A stretch of 64,000 bases of DNA from Chenggangzhangella methanolivorans. Its GTDB lineage: Bacteria > Pseudomonadota > Alphaproteobacteria > Rhizobiales > Methylopilaceae. Location: positions 5,470,501-5,534,500 of the forward strand of contig NZ_CP081869.1 of assembly GCF_019797865.1 (NCBI RefSeq), written 5' to 3'. The notes under the pieces are model-generated. The model searched no databases. It was not told where the DNA came from and saw only the letters and a list, made by a program, of their open reading frames with translations. Both the position numbers and the translations under genes were made by a program. Shown one piece after another: positions 1 through 9,441 of the stretch (its first letter is position 1; each line of letters begins with the position of its first letter).

Positions 1-777
1 TCTCGGGATAAGTCGTCGAGATGGAACCGCGTCGGGTGGTGCGCGGTCTCGTTGCGGGCGTGGCGCAGCTTGATCAGCACGTCGGTCCCGGGAGACCGGC
101 GCGCGAGATCGATCATGCCGGCGAGCAGGTGCATGCGCTGCATGCGCCGGGCGGGAATGACCGGCTGCTCGAAAAAGACGACGCAGGGGCGCCCGTCCGA
201 GTTCGGCTGGCGCGGCCGGCGGTCGAGCCCGAGCAGGCCCGTGACGATCGCGTTCGAGGAATCGACGCCGATCTCGTCGGCCGCCGCGACGAAGGCGGCG
301 CGCTCGTTCTCGGCGTTGAAGCACAGCACGTCCGCGGGCGCGCGACTCATGAAGCCCTGCAGCAGCTCGGTGAGCGCCACGCCGGGCGAGGCCACCACGA
401 CGATCGGCCGAGCGACCTCGCGCGACAGGTCCGCCGCCGCGCAGGACAGGAACAGCTCGCGCGCCCTGCCCCCGTCAATGACCGCGATCACCACATGGGC
501 GTCTCGAAACAGCCGCGAGGCGACGAGGGCTTCGGGCGGTCAGCACCGGAACGGTCTCGTGCACCCGCCGGCGCGGAGCTGGCGGGCGGAAAGCTGCTCG
601 GTCTTCTCCGAAGCCGACAAAGCGGCGAAGCGCACGCTCGCGCCTTCGGCCTCGAACAGGCGCGCGATGACGCCGGCGGGTCCGGACGAAGCTGTCGAAG
701 GTGCCGAGCGCGAGCACCCGCCTGCCCGCGAACCGCTTTTTCGCCTCCGGATCGGGGGTCCCGGTCTCGTCGGTCAT
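1..777 (-). CDS. Putative glycosyltransferase, DUF6716-like (3' part outside window, frameshifted)
   Basis: The gene starts at 777 with MTDETGTPDPEAKKRFAGRR and runs off the left edge. Its reading frame is broken about three times (near 690, 560 and 510). Joined frames give a Rossmann-like protein: an N-terminal ALGTFDSF segment, then PIVVVASPGVALTELLQGFM, then VLIKLRHARNETAHHP near the window edge. That last pattern resembles putative glycosyltransferases of surface-polysaccharide loci (DUF6716 type). The start overlaps the stop of the upstream gene (774-1861) by 4 bp, so the two are translationally coupled. The family assignment is from memory of motifs and is weak; that it is coding is well supported by the conserved-looking protein over all frames. 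Confidence 0.5.
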
Positions 778-1861
778 GCGGTCGCGTCCGGATGGATCAC
801 GCGGAGCCTCGGGTTGAAGGCGTCGTGGGCGGCGACGACCGCTCGGATGTGGTCGGCGCGCTTTCGAAGATAGCCCGGCGGGAGCGCGATCCGGGCGATG
901 TCGAGCGAAGGGTCGAGCGCCGCGAGCGTGTCTGCGACCGAGGAGGCGAACACCAGAACCGTCGCGGGCCGTTCCAGCGCTTCGACATAATCGAGCTCGG
1001 CCGGCGCCGTCGAGGGGTCGAGCGCCATGCCCGCGGCTTCGGCGAGCTCGGCGGCCTTGGCGAGGCCTTCGCCGCGATGGCGGCGATAGACGATCGGATC
1101 GCGGCCTTCCGCGCGGAGCCGTTCGACCGCCGCGAGCGCGAGCCTGCGATAATCCTGCGCCGCGCAGATTCCGGCCTCGACATGGTCCGCGCCGATCAGC
1201 CAGGCGGCGTTCCCCCGCGCAACGGAGCCGGCTCGACCCCAGACGGCGTAGCGGTTCGCCGCCGCCTCGTCCGCCGCCCCCATCCTTGCCCGCACGAGGC
1301 TCTCGTAGATGGTGAAATAGGTGACCCGGGAGGGCTCGGCAGCGCGGCGTCGCCGAACAGGCGGCGGGCGAGACCGGTGCGGAACCAGGCGAGATCGAAC
1401 TGCTTGGGCTCGGGCGCCGAGGCCGGATCGGCCCGGAAGGCGGCCGCCTGCGGCGTCACGGAGCCATCGTCGAGCAGGGTCAGGTCCGCCCCGGAAAGCC
1501 GGGCGGCCAGAAGGCGTTGCGAGACGTTGCGGTAGTCCCCGATCGCGATCCGGGCGTAGCGGGTTTCGGCGAGCCGGGCCGCGAGCCGTTCGAGCCCGGC
1601 GCGATGGCCGGCGTCGAGCAGGTCCTTGACGAGGCGCGGGACGATGCGGGCCGGACGGGGCCGGCGGCCATGGCGATAGACGGTCCGCCAGGGGGCGTGG
1701 CGGCGCATCAGCGCGTCGATCTTCCCGCAGCCGCCATGCCGGTCCCCGATCAGGACGAGGTCGCAGGGGCCGCCGCCTAGACTCGCACGCCATTCGACCG
1801 CGTTCATGTATTGCAGCGGCGAGGAGGCCGCCACGAGATCCGCCGCCTGATCCGCCGCCAT
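774..1861 (-). CDS. Putative polysialyltransferase/GT52-like glycosyltransferase (frameshifted)
   Basis: The start at 1861 gives MAADQAADLVAASSPLQYMN. The SPLQ(Y/L)xNAxE pattern at residues 15-23 is typical of the N-terminus of sialyl- and polysialyltransferase-like enzymes (GT52 or polysialyltransferase families). One frame break near 1330 separates the first ~175 residues from the rest, which continues VTYFTIYESLVRARMG and ends VIHPDATA. Total length is about 360 residues, as expected for such enzymes. The stop overlaps the next gene's start, and the upstream glycosyltransferase ends at 1863, 2 bp before this start, so the three form one transcript. A role in capsule or lipopolysaccharide decoration is inferred from this context; the sugar donor cannot be told. 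Confidence 0.55.
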
Positions 1862-1862
1862 G

Positions 1863-3300
1863 CTAACGGCCGCCCGCCGAGGCGCGGCGCAGGCCCGCCG
1901 ACGGCTCTCCGGCGTTGAGGATCTCGTCCCAGACCGTCGCGAGCGTCTGGGCGAGCCGCGCCGGCGCATAGGCTTCGACCACCCGCTCCCGGCCCGCCGC
2001 CCCCATCCGCGCCCGCGCCTCGCCGTCCGCCGCAAGCCCCGCCAGCGCCGCCACGAAAGCTGCGCGGTCGCCGCGGGCGACGAGCCGGCCGGTGACGCCG
2101 TCGACGATCGTCTCCGTCAGTCCTCCGGAAGCGTAGGCGACCACCGGGCGCCCCGCCGCGGCGGCCTCGAGCGGCACGCGCCCGAACGGCTCGGACCAGA
2201 GCGTCGGAAGCGCCACCACGTCGCAATCCCGGTAGAGCGCCATGAGGGCGTCGTGGGCGACGTGGCCATGCAGGCGGATCCGTCCCTCAGCGCCCAGGCG
2301 CCGGATCGCCGCTTCGAGTTCGCGCCGGGGACGCGCCCTGCCCGGCGATGTCGATGCGAGCGTTCGGAACGCGCTTGAGAATCTCGGGCCAGGCCTCGAC
2401 CAGATGGGCCTGCCCCTTGTTGTTCGTCAGCGACCCCACGACAAGGATCGAGAACGCGTCATGGTCCGGCGTCGGCCACGGCTCCTCGAGCTCGACCGGC
2501 TCGAGCGGGACGCGCCTCAGACGTTCGGGCTCCGCCACCGCCTCCAGCGTCGAGGCGAGATGGGCGCTCGTCGCGATCACGACGCCCGCCCGTCGAAGGC
2601 AGGTCTGGCGGTAGGCGAGCGCGGCGCGGGCGCAGATCGCTTCCAGCCGCCCCCTCAGGCTCAGGCGTCCGGGCTCCAGCGGCGCGAGCGTCTGGTCGAA
2701 CTTGAAGCTCGTGAACCGATGGTCGCGCACCAGCGCGACGAGCGGCTCGGGCCTGTCCTTCAACACGTCGGCCGCCATCATGATGGAGCGCGCGTTGTCG
2801 GCGTGGACGAGGCTCGGCTGAAGGCGATCGAGGATCTCGCGGATGTCCGCCTGGGCGCGCCCCTCGGGCACCGTGGCGTGCGCCATCCGCACCCCTCCGG
2901 GCGGAGGACCAGCGAGTTGGAGGGCGACGGCCGGCGCGTGGGTGCGCGGATCGCGGCAGGCGCCGACGAGCGTCTCCCGCGCAAACGCCAGCCACTTCAG
3001 CCCATAGGGCAGACGCTTAAGCCGCTCGACCTCGTCCTGAGACAGGCGATGGAGCGGCCAGGCCGCGTTCGCCGGAAGCGCCAAGACCTCGACGCCGTCG
3101 AGGTTTCGCCGCGTCGGCTGGGCGAGCGACTTGTCGAAGGTCACGACGAGAACGCGGTCCCGGAGCGGGGCCTCGCGCAACAGAAGGTGAAGACTCAGCT
3201 CGGCGCCGCCGGCTGTGTCCGGGGGGTAGCGGTCCGACAGGACGACGACGGGGCGCGGGCCGACGCCGGCCACGATCCGTCCCAGTTCGCCTGCGCTCAT
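1863..3300 (-). CDS. Glycosyltransferase family 4 protein (frameshifted)
   Basis: The N-terminal part has PVVVLSDRYPPDTAGGAE, the donor-independent GT4 loop with a glycine-rich turn. The middle part has ILVVGSLTNNKGQAHLVEAW, the usual start of the second Rossmann domain. After a single frame break near 2335 the C-terminal part continues with LPTLWSEPFGRVPLEAAAAG, the conserved E-x7-E region that binds the nucleotide sugar. Total length is about 478 residues. It is a retaining GT-B glycosyltransferase, probably cytosolic or membrane-peripheral, acting on a surface glycan with its two downstream neighbours. It heads the three-gene group. Confidence 0.8.
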
Positions 3301-3423
3301 CGCCCGACCTGCCGAAACCCCGCGGCCGCCGTCCTCGCCCCTGATACCGAACGCCGCACCGCCCCTTTAGCACGCCGGCCGACGCCCGGCGCAAGTGTCT
3401 GACTCAACTTATGCGGGGATGTC

Positions 3424-5145
3424 TCAGACCGGCTCCAGCTCGAACCGGTCGACGTCCACCATGCCAAAGTCGGTGATCTTGAGATGGGGGATCACGGCGA
3501 GCGGAAGGAACGCGACCTGAAGGAACGGTTCGGCCAAAGGGCAGCCCAGCGCCTTCGCGGCGGCCCTCAGCTTGAGGAGACTCTCGCGCACCGCCTCGTG
3601 CGGCTCGAGGCTCATGAGGCCGGCGAGCGGCAAGGCGAGCTCGGCCTTCACGGCCCCGCCCGCCGTCACCACGAAGCCGCCGCCGAGTTCGATCACCCGG
3701 TTCGCCGCCGCGGCCATCTCGGAAGCGTCCGTCCCTACGACGCAGATGTTGTGGCTGTCGTGCCCGACCGACGAGGCGATCGCGCCCTCGCGAAGGCCGA
3801 ACCCCTTCACGAAACCGCGGCCGATGTTGCGGTTCACGCCATGGCGCGCGACGACCGCCACGCCGAGCGCGTCCTGTGAAAGATCGGGCGCGACGCCGCC
3901 GCCGGAGGCCTGCAGCTCGATCTCCAGGCGCTCCGTCACGATCTTGCCCGGCACGACCCCGATCACCGCGCGCGGGCCGGCCTCGCCCTTCACCGCGAGG
4001 TCAGCGGCCTCGACCGGCTCCGCCTTCATGCTTTCGAGGCCGACGGGCTGAGGAACCTGGCGGCCCTCGAAGGTCTGCGGTCCGACGATCTTGCCGCCCG
4101 CGATCACCGTCTTAATCCGGCAGGTCTCGAAATCCGACAACAGCACGAGGTCGGCGCGCCTGCCCGGCGCGACGACGCCGCGATCGCGCAGGCCGAACAC
4201 GTTCGCGGCCGACCAGCTCGCGACGCGATAGACATGCGCGGGGTCGACGCCCTGCGCGATGGTCCAGCGGATCATGTGGTCGATGTGGCCCTCTTCCGCG
4301 ATTTCGACCGGATTGCGGTCGTCGGTGCAGAAACCGAGAAAGGCCGAGGTCTCGGGGGTGATGAGCGGCCAGAGCGCATGGAGATCCTTGGCGATGGAGC
4401 TCTCGCGGATCAGCACGCTCATGCCCTTGCGGAGCTTCTCGAACGCCTCCTCGTAGTTGTTGGCCTCGTGGTCGGTGCGGATGCCCGCCGAGAGATAGCC
4501 GTTGAGGTCCTTTCCGCGGACAAGCGGGGCGTGGCCGTCGATGTGGCCGGACTGGAAGGCGGCGAGCTTGGCCAGGCACCCTGGATCACGGGCCAGCACG
4601 CCGGGGAAATTCATGAACTCCGCGAGACCGATGACCTTCGGATGGCCACGATAGGGCTCGAGATCCTCGACCTCGAGCCGCGCGCCGGACGTCTCCAGCG
4701 GAGAGGCCGGAACGCAGGACGACAGGTTCACGCGGATGTCCATCACCGCCGTCTCGGCGCAGGCGAGCGCGTAGTCGATGCCGTGCGTCCCGAGGACGTT
4801 GACGATCTCGTGCGGATCCCAGATCGCGGTCGTGACGCCGTGGGGCAGCACGCAGCGCTCGAACTCGGGCGGGGCGAGCAGCGAGGATTCGATGTGGAGA
4901 TGGGCGTCGATGAAGCCGGGCACGACCGTCAGCCCGCGCCCGTCGATCGTCTCGACGCCCTCATAGGCCTCGAAGACCCCGACGATGGTGTCGCCGCAGA
5001 TCGCGACGTCGCCTTCGAAGAATTTCGTGGTCACGATGTCGAGGACGCGCGCGCCCTTGATGACGAGATCCGCGAGTTCGAGCCCCCGTCCCTGCTCGAT
5101 CCGGCGGGCGATGACGGCCTCGGCTCCTGCGGGCGTCTGCGTCAT
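3424..5145 (-). CDS. ade: Adenine deaminase
   Basis: This intact 573-residue protein deaminates adenine to hypoxanthine and ammonia in purine salvage. It has the amidohydrolase metal motif DAHLHIESS at residues 80-88, the Ade-specific WDPHEIVNVLGTHGI segment around 109-123, GHIDGHAPLVRGKDLNGYLSAG in the middle, and a long C-terminal domain including VGHDSHN. Length and domain order match bacterial adenine deaminase of the Ade type rather than the adenosine-deaminase-like Add family. The start at 5145 is preceded by GGAGACGACC. It stands alone; the next gene (aminotransferase) is 72 bp upstream on the same strand and could be cotranscribed. Confidence 0.95.
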   Translation of the reverse strand: MTQTPAGAEAVIARRIEQGRGLELADLVIKGARVLDIVTTKFFEGDVAICGDTIVGVFEAYEGVETIDGRGLTVVPGFIDAHLHIESSLLAPPEFERCVLPHGVTTAIWDPHEIVNVLGTHGIDYALACAETAVMDIRVNLSSCVPASPLETSGARLEVEDLEPYRGHPKVIGLAEFMNFPGVLARDPGCLAKLAAFQSGHIDGHAPLVRGKDLNGYLSAGIRTDHEANNYEEAFEKLRKGMSVLIRESSIAKDLHALWPLITPETSAFLGFCTDDRNPVEIAEEGHIDHMIRWTIAQGVDPAHVYRVASWSAANVFGLRDRGVVAPGRRADLVLLSDFETCRIKTVIAGGKIVGPQTFEGRQVPQPVGLESMKAEPVEAADLAVKGEAGPRAVIGVVPGKIVTERLEIELQASGGGVAPDLSQDALGVAVVARHGVNRNIGRGFVKGFGLREGAIASSVGHDSHNICVVGTDASEMAAAANRVIELGGGFVVTAGGAVKAELALPLAGLMSLEPHEAVRESLLKLRAAAKALGCPLAEPFLQVAFLPLAVIPHLKITDFGMVDVDRFELEPV

Positions 5146-5217
5146 GGTCGTCTCCGGGCTCGCTCTGGTGGAGGGATCATCGGGCGGAGACGGCCCCGTC
5201 TCAAGCCGCCCGCCGCT

Positions 5218-6369
5218 TCAAGGGCGAAAGGCCGCGATCCTCGCCACTGCCTCGTCGAGCGTCGCGTCGTCCTTGGCGAAGCAGAAGCGCGCGACCGTCC
5301 TCACGGCGTTTTCCGCATAGAAGGCCGACACCGGGATCGACGCGACGCGCGCCTCGCGCACCAGGCGTTCGCAGAACGCGACGTCGTCGGCGACGCCGAT
5401 CGAGGAGAGGTCGACGTTGAGGAAATAGGTGCCGGCGCTTTCGAGCGGCGCGAGGCCGACCCTGGCGAGGCCGGCCGCGAAACGGTCGCGCTTCGCCTGC
5501 AGCCCTGCTCGCATCCCTTCGAACCAGGCCCGCTCCTTCCCAAGTCCGTAGGCGACCGCGCTCTGAAGGTTCGGTGGCGTCGTGAAGGTCAGGAACTGGT
5601 GAGCCTTGGCCAGCACCTTCAGAATGTCGGGTCGCGCGCAGAGAAAACCGACCTTCCAGCCCGTCATGCCGAACATCTTTCCGGCCGAGCCGATCTTCAC
5701 GGTCCGGTCGGCGAGCCCCTCGACGGCCATCGCCGACACATGTGCGCGGCCGTCGAACACCACGTGCTCCCAGACCTCGTCGGCGATCACGAGCGCGTTC
5801 GAATCCTGAATCGCCCGCGCCACGGTCTCCAGATCTTCGCGCGAATAGACCGCGCCGCTGGGATTGAGCGGGTTGTTGAGCAGCACCGCCTTGGTCTTCG
5901 GCCCCACGACGGCGCGCAGCGCGTCCTCGTCGATCCGCCAGTCGGGGGGAGCCAGGCTCACGAAACGGGGGACCGCGCCGGCGCGACACACCAGCGGCAG
6001 ATAGGCGTCGTAGAGCGGCTGGAGCAGAACCACCTCGTCGCCAGGCTCCACGAGGCCGAACAAAGCGCAGGCGATCGCCTCGGTCGCGCCGGACGTCACC
6101 ATGACCTCGGCGTCCGGATCGAGCTCGAGGCCCTGCCAGCGCCCGTAATGCGCAGCGACCGCTCGGCGCAGCTCCGGAAGACCCATCATCGGGGGATATT
6201 GATTCGATCCGCTGACGACGGCCTCGGCCGCTTTTCGGCGCACGTCTTCGGGGCCCGGATCGTCGGGAAAGCCCTGTCCGAGGTTCACCGCGCCGCATTC
6301 ACGCGCGAGTTGCGACATGCGCTCGAACACCGTCACGGGCAGCGCGGAATAGACGGAATTGAGGATCAT
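5218..6369 (-). CDS. Class I/II PLP-dependent aminotransferase
   Basis: This intact 383-residue fold-type I aminotransferase has the expected PLP motifs: SNQYPPMMGLPELRRAVA near the N-terminus, VTSGATEAI at 91-99, NNPLNPSG at 165-172, the ADEVWEH segment at 196-202, and the Schiff-base lysine in SAGKMFGMTGWK (Lys231). The VNLGQGFPD motif near residue 28 is typical of the kynurenine/methionine (YbdL-like) aminotransferase subgroup. The amino donor cannot be decided from sequence. An orphan MetN-like ATPase lies divergently across a 436-bp gap, which would fit a methionine-related substrate, but this is only suggestive. Confidence 0.9.
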   Translation of the reverse strand: MILNSVYSALPVTVFERMSQLARECGAVNLGQGFPDDPGPEDVRRKAAEAVVSGSNQYPPMMGLPELRRAVAAHYGRWQGLELDPDAEVMVTSGATEAIACALFGLVEPGDEVVLLQPLYDAYLPLVCRAGAVPRFVSLAPPDWRIDEDALRAVVGPKTKAVLLNNPLNPSGAVYSREDLETVARAIQDSNALVIADEVWEHVVFDGRAHVSAMAVEGLADRTVKIGSAGKMFGMTGWKVGFLCARPDILKVLAKAHQFLTFTTPPNLQSAVAYGLGKERAWFEGMRAGLQAKRDRFAAGLARVGLAPLESAGTYFLNVDLSSIGVADDVAFCERLVREARVASIPVSAFYAENAVRTVARFCFAKDDATLDEAVARIAAFRP

Positions 6370-6805
6370 GAACCCGAACTGTTCGAATTAAAGAACGATT
6401 TGGTCGGTTTTCGCGGCGGCGAGACGCATTGTTGCAAACGCGAGCTTCGGCGCGATCCTTTCGTTATCTGGCTTCATTTTAGACTGTTTCATCACTCTCA
6501 GTGGACAGCGCCATTCAGCAAGGTGGGCGTCTCGCGGCTTGACACGTTCGCTAATCCGAACGAGACTCACCTTGCGCCGAGACGCTGGCTTCACGCCCGC
6601 GCGGACCCCGGCGCCACCAGAGATTGGATCGCCCCGGACATGTCGATCAGCGGTCGTCCGGCCGCAGCCGCCAGGAGCAGCGTAATGACGATGGTATCGA
6701 AACGCACCGGCTGTTGAAGCCCCGCCTCTGGGCGCGGCGCAAGCCGGCCCGCGTCTCGTAGTCCTCGTCCCCTCGCCGTCAGGCCTGATTTCCCGGAGGC
6801 CGCTC
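6370..6805. other. 436-bp divergent intergenic region
   Basis: This gap separates two divergently transcribed genes and has lower GC than its surroundings, particularly 6375-6560. No protein-coding frame in it looks conserved. It contains the paired inverted repeats at 6518-6585 described separately, and must hold the promoters of both flanking genes. I compared it with the SAM-II riboswitch pattern because of the MetN-like gene downstream and found no match. Confidence 0.5.
6518..6585. promoter_or_regulatory. Structured element with two interlocking 8-bp inverted repeats
   Basis: GCAAGGTG at 6518-6525 pairs perfectly with CACCTTGC at 6568-6575. GCGTCTCG at 6527-6534 pairs perfectly with CGAGACGC at 6578-6585. 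The order A-B-A'-B' would make a pseudoknot. B can alternatively pair with CGAGAC at 6561-6566, inside the A-A' pair, and a third hairpin (CGTTCG/CGAACG, 6545-6562) sits in the centre. Mutually exclusive pairings suggest a cis-acting RNA switch or attenuator for one of the flanking genes, but a DNA operator is also possible. Confidence 0.35.
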
Positions 6806-7880
6806 ATGAACGCTCCCCTGAGACTGTCCCCAGCTCCCGCGGCCGCCGAAGTCGCGCCGCTCGTTCGCTTTTCCGACGTCCGTAAGACCTATGAGCCGCG
6901 CCGGCGCGACGCGCGTCGCGCTCGACGGCGTGAGCTTCGACCTCGCCGAGGAGAGATCCTCGCCATCATCGGCCCGTCGGGATCCGGCAAGTCGACCGTG
7001 GCGCAACTCGCGGCGGGCCTCGAGGCTCCCTGCGGCGGGACCGTGGCGTTCGGCGGGGCGGATTACGAGGCGGCCGGCGCGCGAGTGCGCCGCGGCGTCG
7101 CCGTGCTCGGCGCAGATCCCGATCTCCCGGACGACCGGACGGTGCGACAGATCCTGAGCGAGCGCCACGAGGCGTCCTGCGCGGCGGGACAACCGACCGC
7201 CGCCGCCGTCGACCGGCTGATCGACCTGCTCGATCTCTCCGACGACGCCGACCGGGACGCCGAAGAGCTGTCCGACGGCGGCCGGCGCCGCAGCTCTCGG
7301 CCGCGCCCTCGCCTGCTCGCCGCGGCTCCTGATCCTCGACGAGGCGACATCGGCGCTCGATCCGGCGATCGTCGAGACGTTCCTCGCCACGCTGTCGCGG
7401 GTGAACGCGGAGACGCGCATCTCGATCATCGTGATCTCCCACGACATGGGACCCGTCACCACGCTCGCGCCGCGCGTGATCGTGCTCGACGACGGACGGA
7501 TCGTCGAGGAGGGCCCGACCGCCCGCGTCTTCGCGCGGCCGGAGCATCCGGTCAGCCGGCGCTTCGCGGCCGCCGCCACCGGCGCGACGCTTCCGCCCTT
7601 CATCGCCGGACGCCTGATCGAAGCGCCGAGACCCAACGGCCGGGCGCTGATCCGCCTCGCCTTCGAGGGCGAAGCCGCGACGCGGCCGGTTCTGACTTCT
7701 GTCGCCCGCGATCTCGGCTTCGACTTCGGCATCGTTGCCGGCTCGCTCGGCGCCGCCGGCGGCGCGCCCTATGGCGTGCTGATCATCGCGGCGCCCTCGG
7801 ACGAGCCGTACTTCACGGCCTCGGTCGAGCGGCTGGAGGACGCCGGGGTCGGCGTCGAGGTTCTGGGGTTCATGGGATGA
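6806..7880 (+). CDS. Orphan MetN-like ABC ATPase with C-terminal NIL domain (frameshifted)
   Basis: The protein starts MNAPLRLSPAPAAAE. Walker A is IGPSGSGKSTVAQL (around 6967), Walker B is RLLILDEATSALDP, followed by the H-loop VISHDMG. The last ~80 residues (GRALIRLAFEGEAATRPVL through VGVEVLGFMG) match the NIL domain found at the C-terminus of methionine importer ATPases. The frame is broken near 6900 and 6953 (compensating) and near 7285. The ABC signature reads LSDG followed by a small-residue stretch instead of LSGGQ, although the third frame break falls exactly there. No metI or metQ partner is present. A methionine-type importer subunit is the best guess. Confidence 0.7.
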
Positions 7881-7905
7881 GGTTCGGGCTTTCGCGCGCC
7901 GACCC

Positions 7906-8514
7906 TCACTCCATCACCGCAGCCTTCATGATGCACACCATGGTGGCGTGAAGCGGTTCGCGCCCGACCGCGCGGATGACGTGCGGCCGGTCGCAGCGGT
8001 AGCGCAGGGTCTCACCCGCCCGCGCAGCCTCGACATGGCCGGCGATCTCGACTTCGGCCTCTCCCGACAGCACCGACAGGCACTCGAGCGAACCGCGCTG
8101 GTGCGCGTCAGATTCGAGCGCGCCGCCGGCTTCGGCCTTCAAATCGTACCACTGCAGCCATTCGACGGTGCGGATCCAGCCGATGATGGCGAGCCGGACC
8201 TTGCCGTCGTCGGAAACGAGCATCGGGGTCTCGGCGCGGCCGAGCTTCTCGACGAAAGGCTCGTCTTCGGCCGAGGCGAGCACGCGCTCGATCGAAACGT
8301 CGAGCGCCTGGCTCAGCCGCCAGATGGTGGCGAGCGTCGGATTGGTCTCGTTGCGCTCGATCTGGCTGATGATCGATTTGGCGACGCCCGACTGTTCGGC
8401 GAGCTCCGACAGCGAGAGGTTGTAGGCCTTGCGCAGCCTTTGAACCGTCTTGCCGAGCTGGCCGGAGACAATCTGCGCGCCGGTCTCGAGCTCGCTCCGG
8501 GGACGCCAGGCCAT
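7906..8514 (-). CDS. XRE-family transcriptional regulator with cupin domain
   Basis: The 202-residue protein has an N-terminal helix-turn-helix of the XRE/Cro type (about residues 20-75: LRKAYNLSLSELAEQSGVAK, then SQIERNETNPTLATIWRLS). A C-terminal cupin_2 barrel (about 120-195) contains HQRGSLECLSVLSGEAEVEI. Such regulators sense a small molecule in the cupin and control adjacent metabolic or transport genes. The ATG at 8514 is used; the GTG one codon upstream is an alternative. It converges on the MetN-like ATPase (ends 7880) with a 25-bp gap. Its target and ligand cannot be told. Confidence 0.9.
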   Translation of the reverse strand: MAWRPRSELETGAQIVSGQLGKTVQRLRKAYNLSLSELAEQSGVAKSIISQIERNETNPTLATIWRLSQALDVSIERVLASAEDEPFVEKLGRAETPMLVSDDGKVRLAIIGWIRTVEWLQWYDLKAEAGGALESDAHQRGSLECLSVLSGEAEVEIAGHVEAARAGETLRYRCDRPHVIRAVGREPLHATMVCIMKAAVME

Positions 8515-8597
8515 CACAGGATCTCGTTTGAAGAGCCGAACGAGCGTCCGGCAGGACGGACGACGCTAGCCGCCTGCGGCCTGGCGCACAAGGCGGC

Positions 8598-9410
8598 TCA
8601 GAGGTCCGCGTCCCACCATCCGTGGAAGTGGTGCACCGGCCCGTGGCCTCGGCCGATCGTGAGGCGGTCGGCGGCGGCGATCGCAGCCGCCACATAGGCT
8701 TTTGCGGTCGACACCGCGTCGACGAGCCCGCGTCCCTTGGCGAGCTCGGCGGCGATCGCCGAGGACAGGGTGCAGCCGGTTCCATGGGTGTTGCGCGTCG
8801 CGATTCTCGGTGCGGCGAAGCGGCTCGCCGCGCCGTCCTCGCCGACGAGCACGTCGGCGGCTTCCGCTCCCTCGCCGTGACCGCCCTTAACGAGCGCGGC
8901 CCGCGCGCCGAGCCGGCGCAGCGCCCTCGCCTGCTCGGCCATGTCGACCTCGTCGCGCGCGATCTCGGCGCCCAGCAGCTCCGCGGCTTCAGGCAGGTTG
9001 GGCGTGACCACGAGCGCGAGCGGCACCAGCCGGTCGCGCACCGCCGCGATCGCGTCCGGGGCGAGCAGGCGCGCGCCGGACGACGCCACCATCACCGGAT
9101 CGAGCACGATGCGCTCGACCTTGTGGCGGATGAGCGCGTCGGCGATCGCCTCGATGGTCTCGACGCGCGACACCATGCCGATCTTCACGGCGCGGACGTC
9201 GAGATCGTCCATCACCGCGTCAATCTCGGCGGCGATGAACTCAGGCGGCGCATCGTGGATCGCGGTGACGCCGAGCGTGTTCTGGGCGGTGAGCGCGACG
9301 ATCGCCGAAGCGCCATAGACGCCGAGCGCGGAGAAGGTCTTGAGGTCCGCCTGGATTCCGGCGCCGCCGGAGGAATCGGAGCCTGCGATGGTGAGGGCGA
9401 TCGGCGTCAT
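8598..9410 (-). CDS. thiD: Hydroxymethylpyrimidine/phosphomethylpyrimidine kinase
   Basis: This enzyme phosphorylates 4-amino-5-hydroxymethyl-2-methylpyrimidine twice to the pyrophosphate used in thiamine synthesis. It is a ribokinase-fold protein of 270 residues with TIAGSDSSGGAGIQADLKTF at the substrate site, KIGMVSRVETIEAI, LDPVMVASSGARLL and the anion-hole motif NTHGTGCTLSSAIAA near the C-terminus. I chose the ATG at 9410 (MTPIALTIAGSD), which aligns with family starts, over the upstream one at 9440. It is not in a thi operon here; an EamA transporter ends 31 bp upstream on the same strand. No TPP riboswitch is visible. Confidence 0.93.
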   Translation of the reverse strand: MTPIALTIAGSDSSGGAGIQADLKTFSALGVYGASAIVALTAQNTLGVTAIHDAPPEFIAAEIDAVMDDLDVRAVKIGMVSRVETIEAIADALIRHKVERIVLDPVMVASSGARLLAPDAIAAVRDRLVPLALVVTPNLPEAAELLGAEIARDEVDMAEQARALRRLGARAALVKGGHGEGAEAADVLVGEDGAASRFAAPRIATRNTHGTGCTLSSAIAAELAKGRGLVDAVSTAKAYVAAAIAAADRLTIGRGHGPVHHFHGWWDADL

Positions 9411-9441
9411 CGACCTGAGATAGCGGGCCTTCGCCTCCACG

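Noticed and set aside
4234..6717. 827-codon open frame on the plus strand across the adenine deaminase and aminotransferase genes
   Set aside because: It is antisense to two intact, clearly recognisable genes and has the Arg/His/Asp-rich composition of a GC-skew shadow frame.
6370..6805. SAM-II riboswitch upstream of the MetN-like gene
   Set aside because: I looked for the conserved SAM-II blocks because of the pseudoknot-like layout and did not find them.
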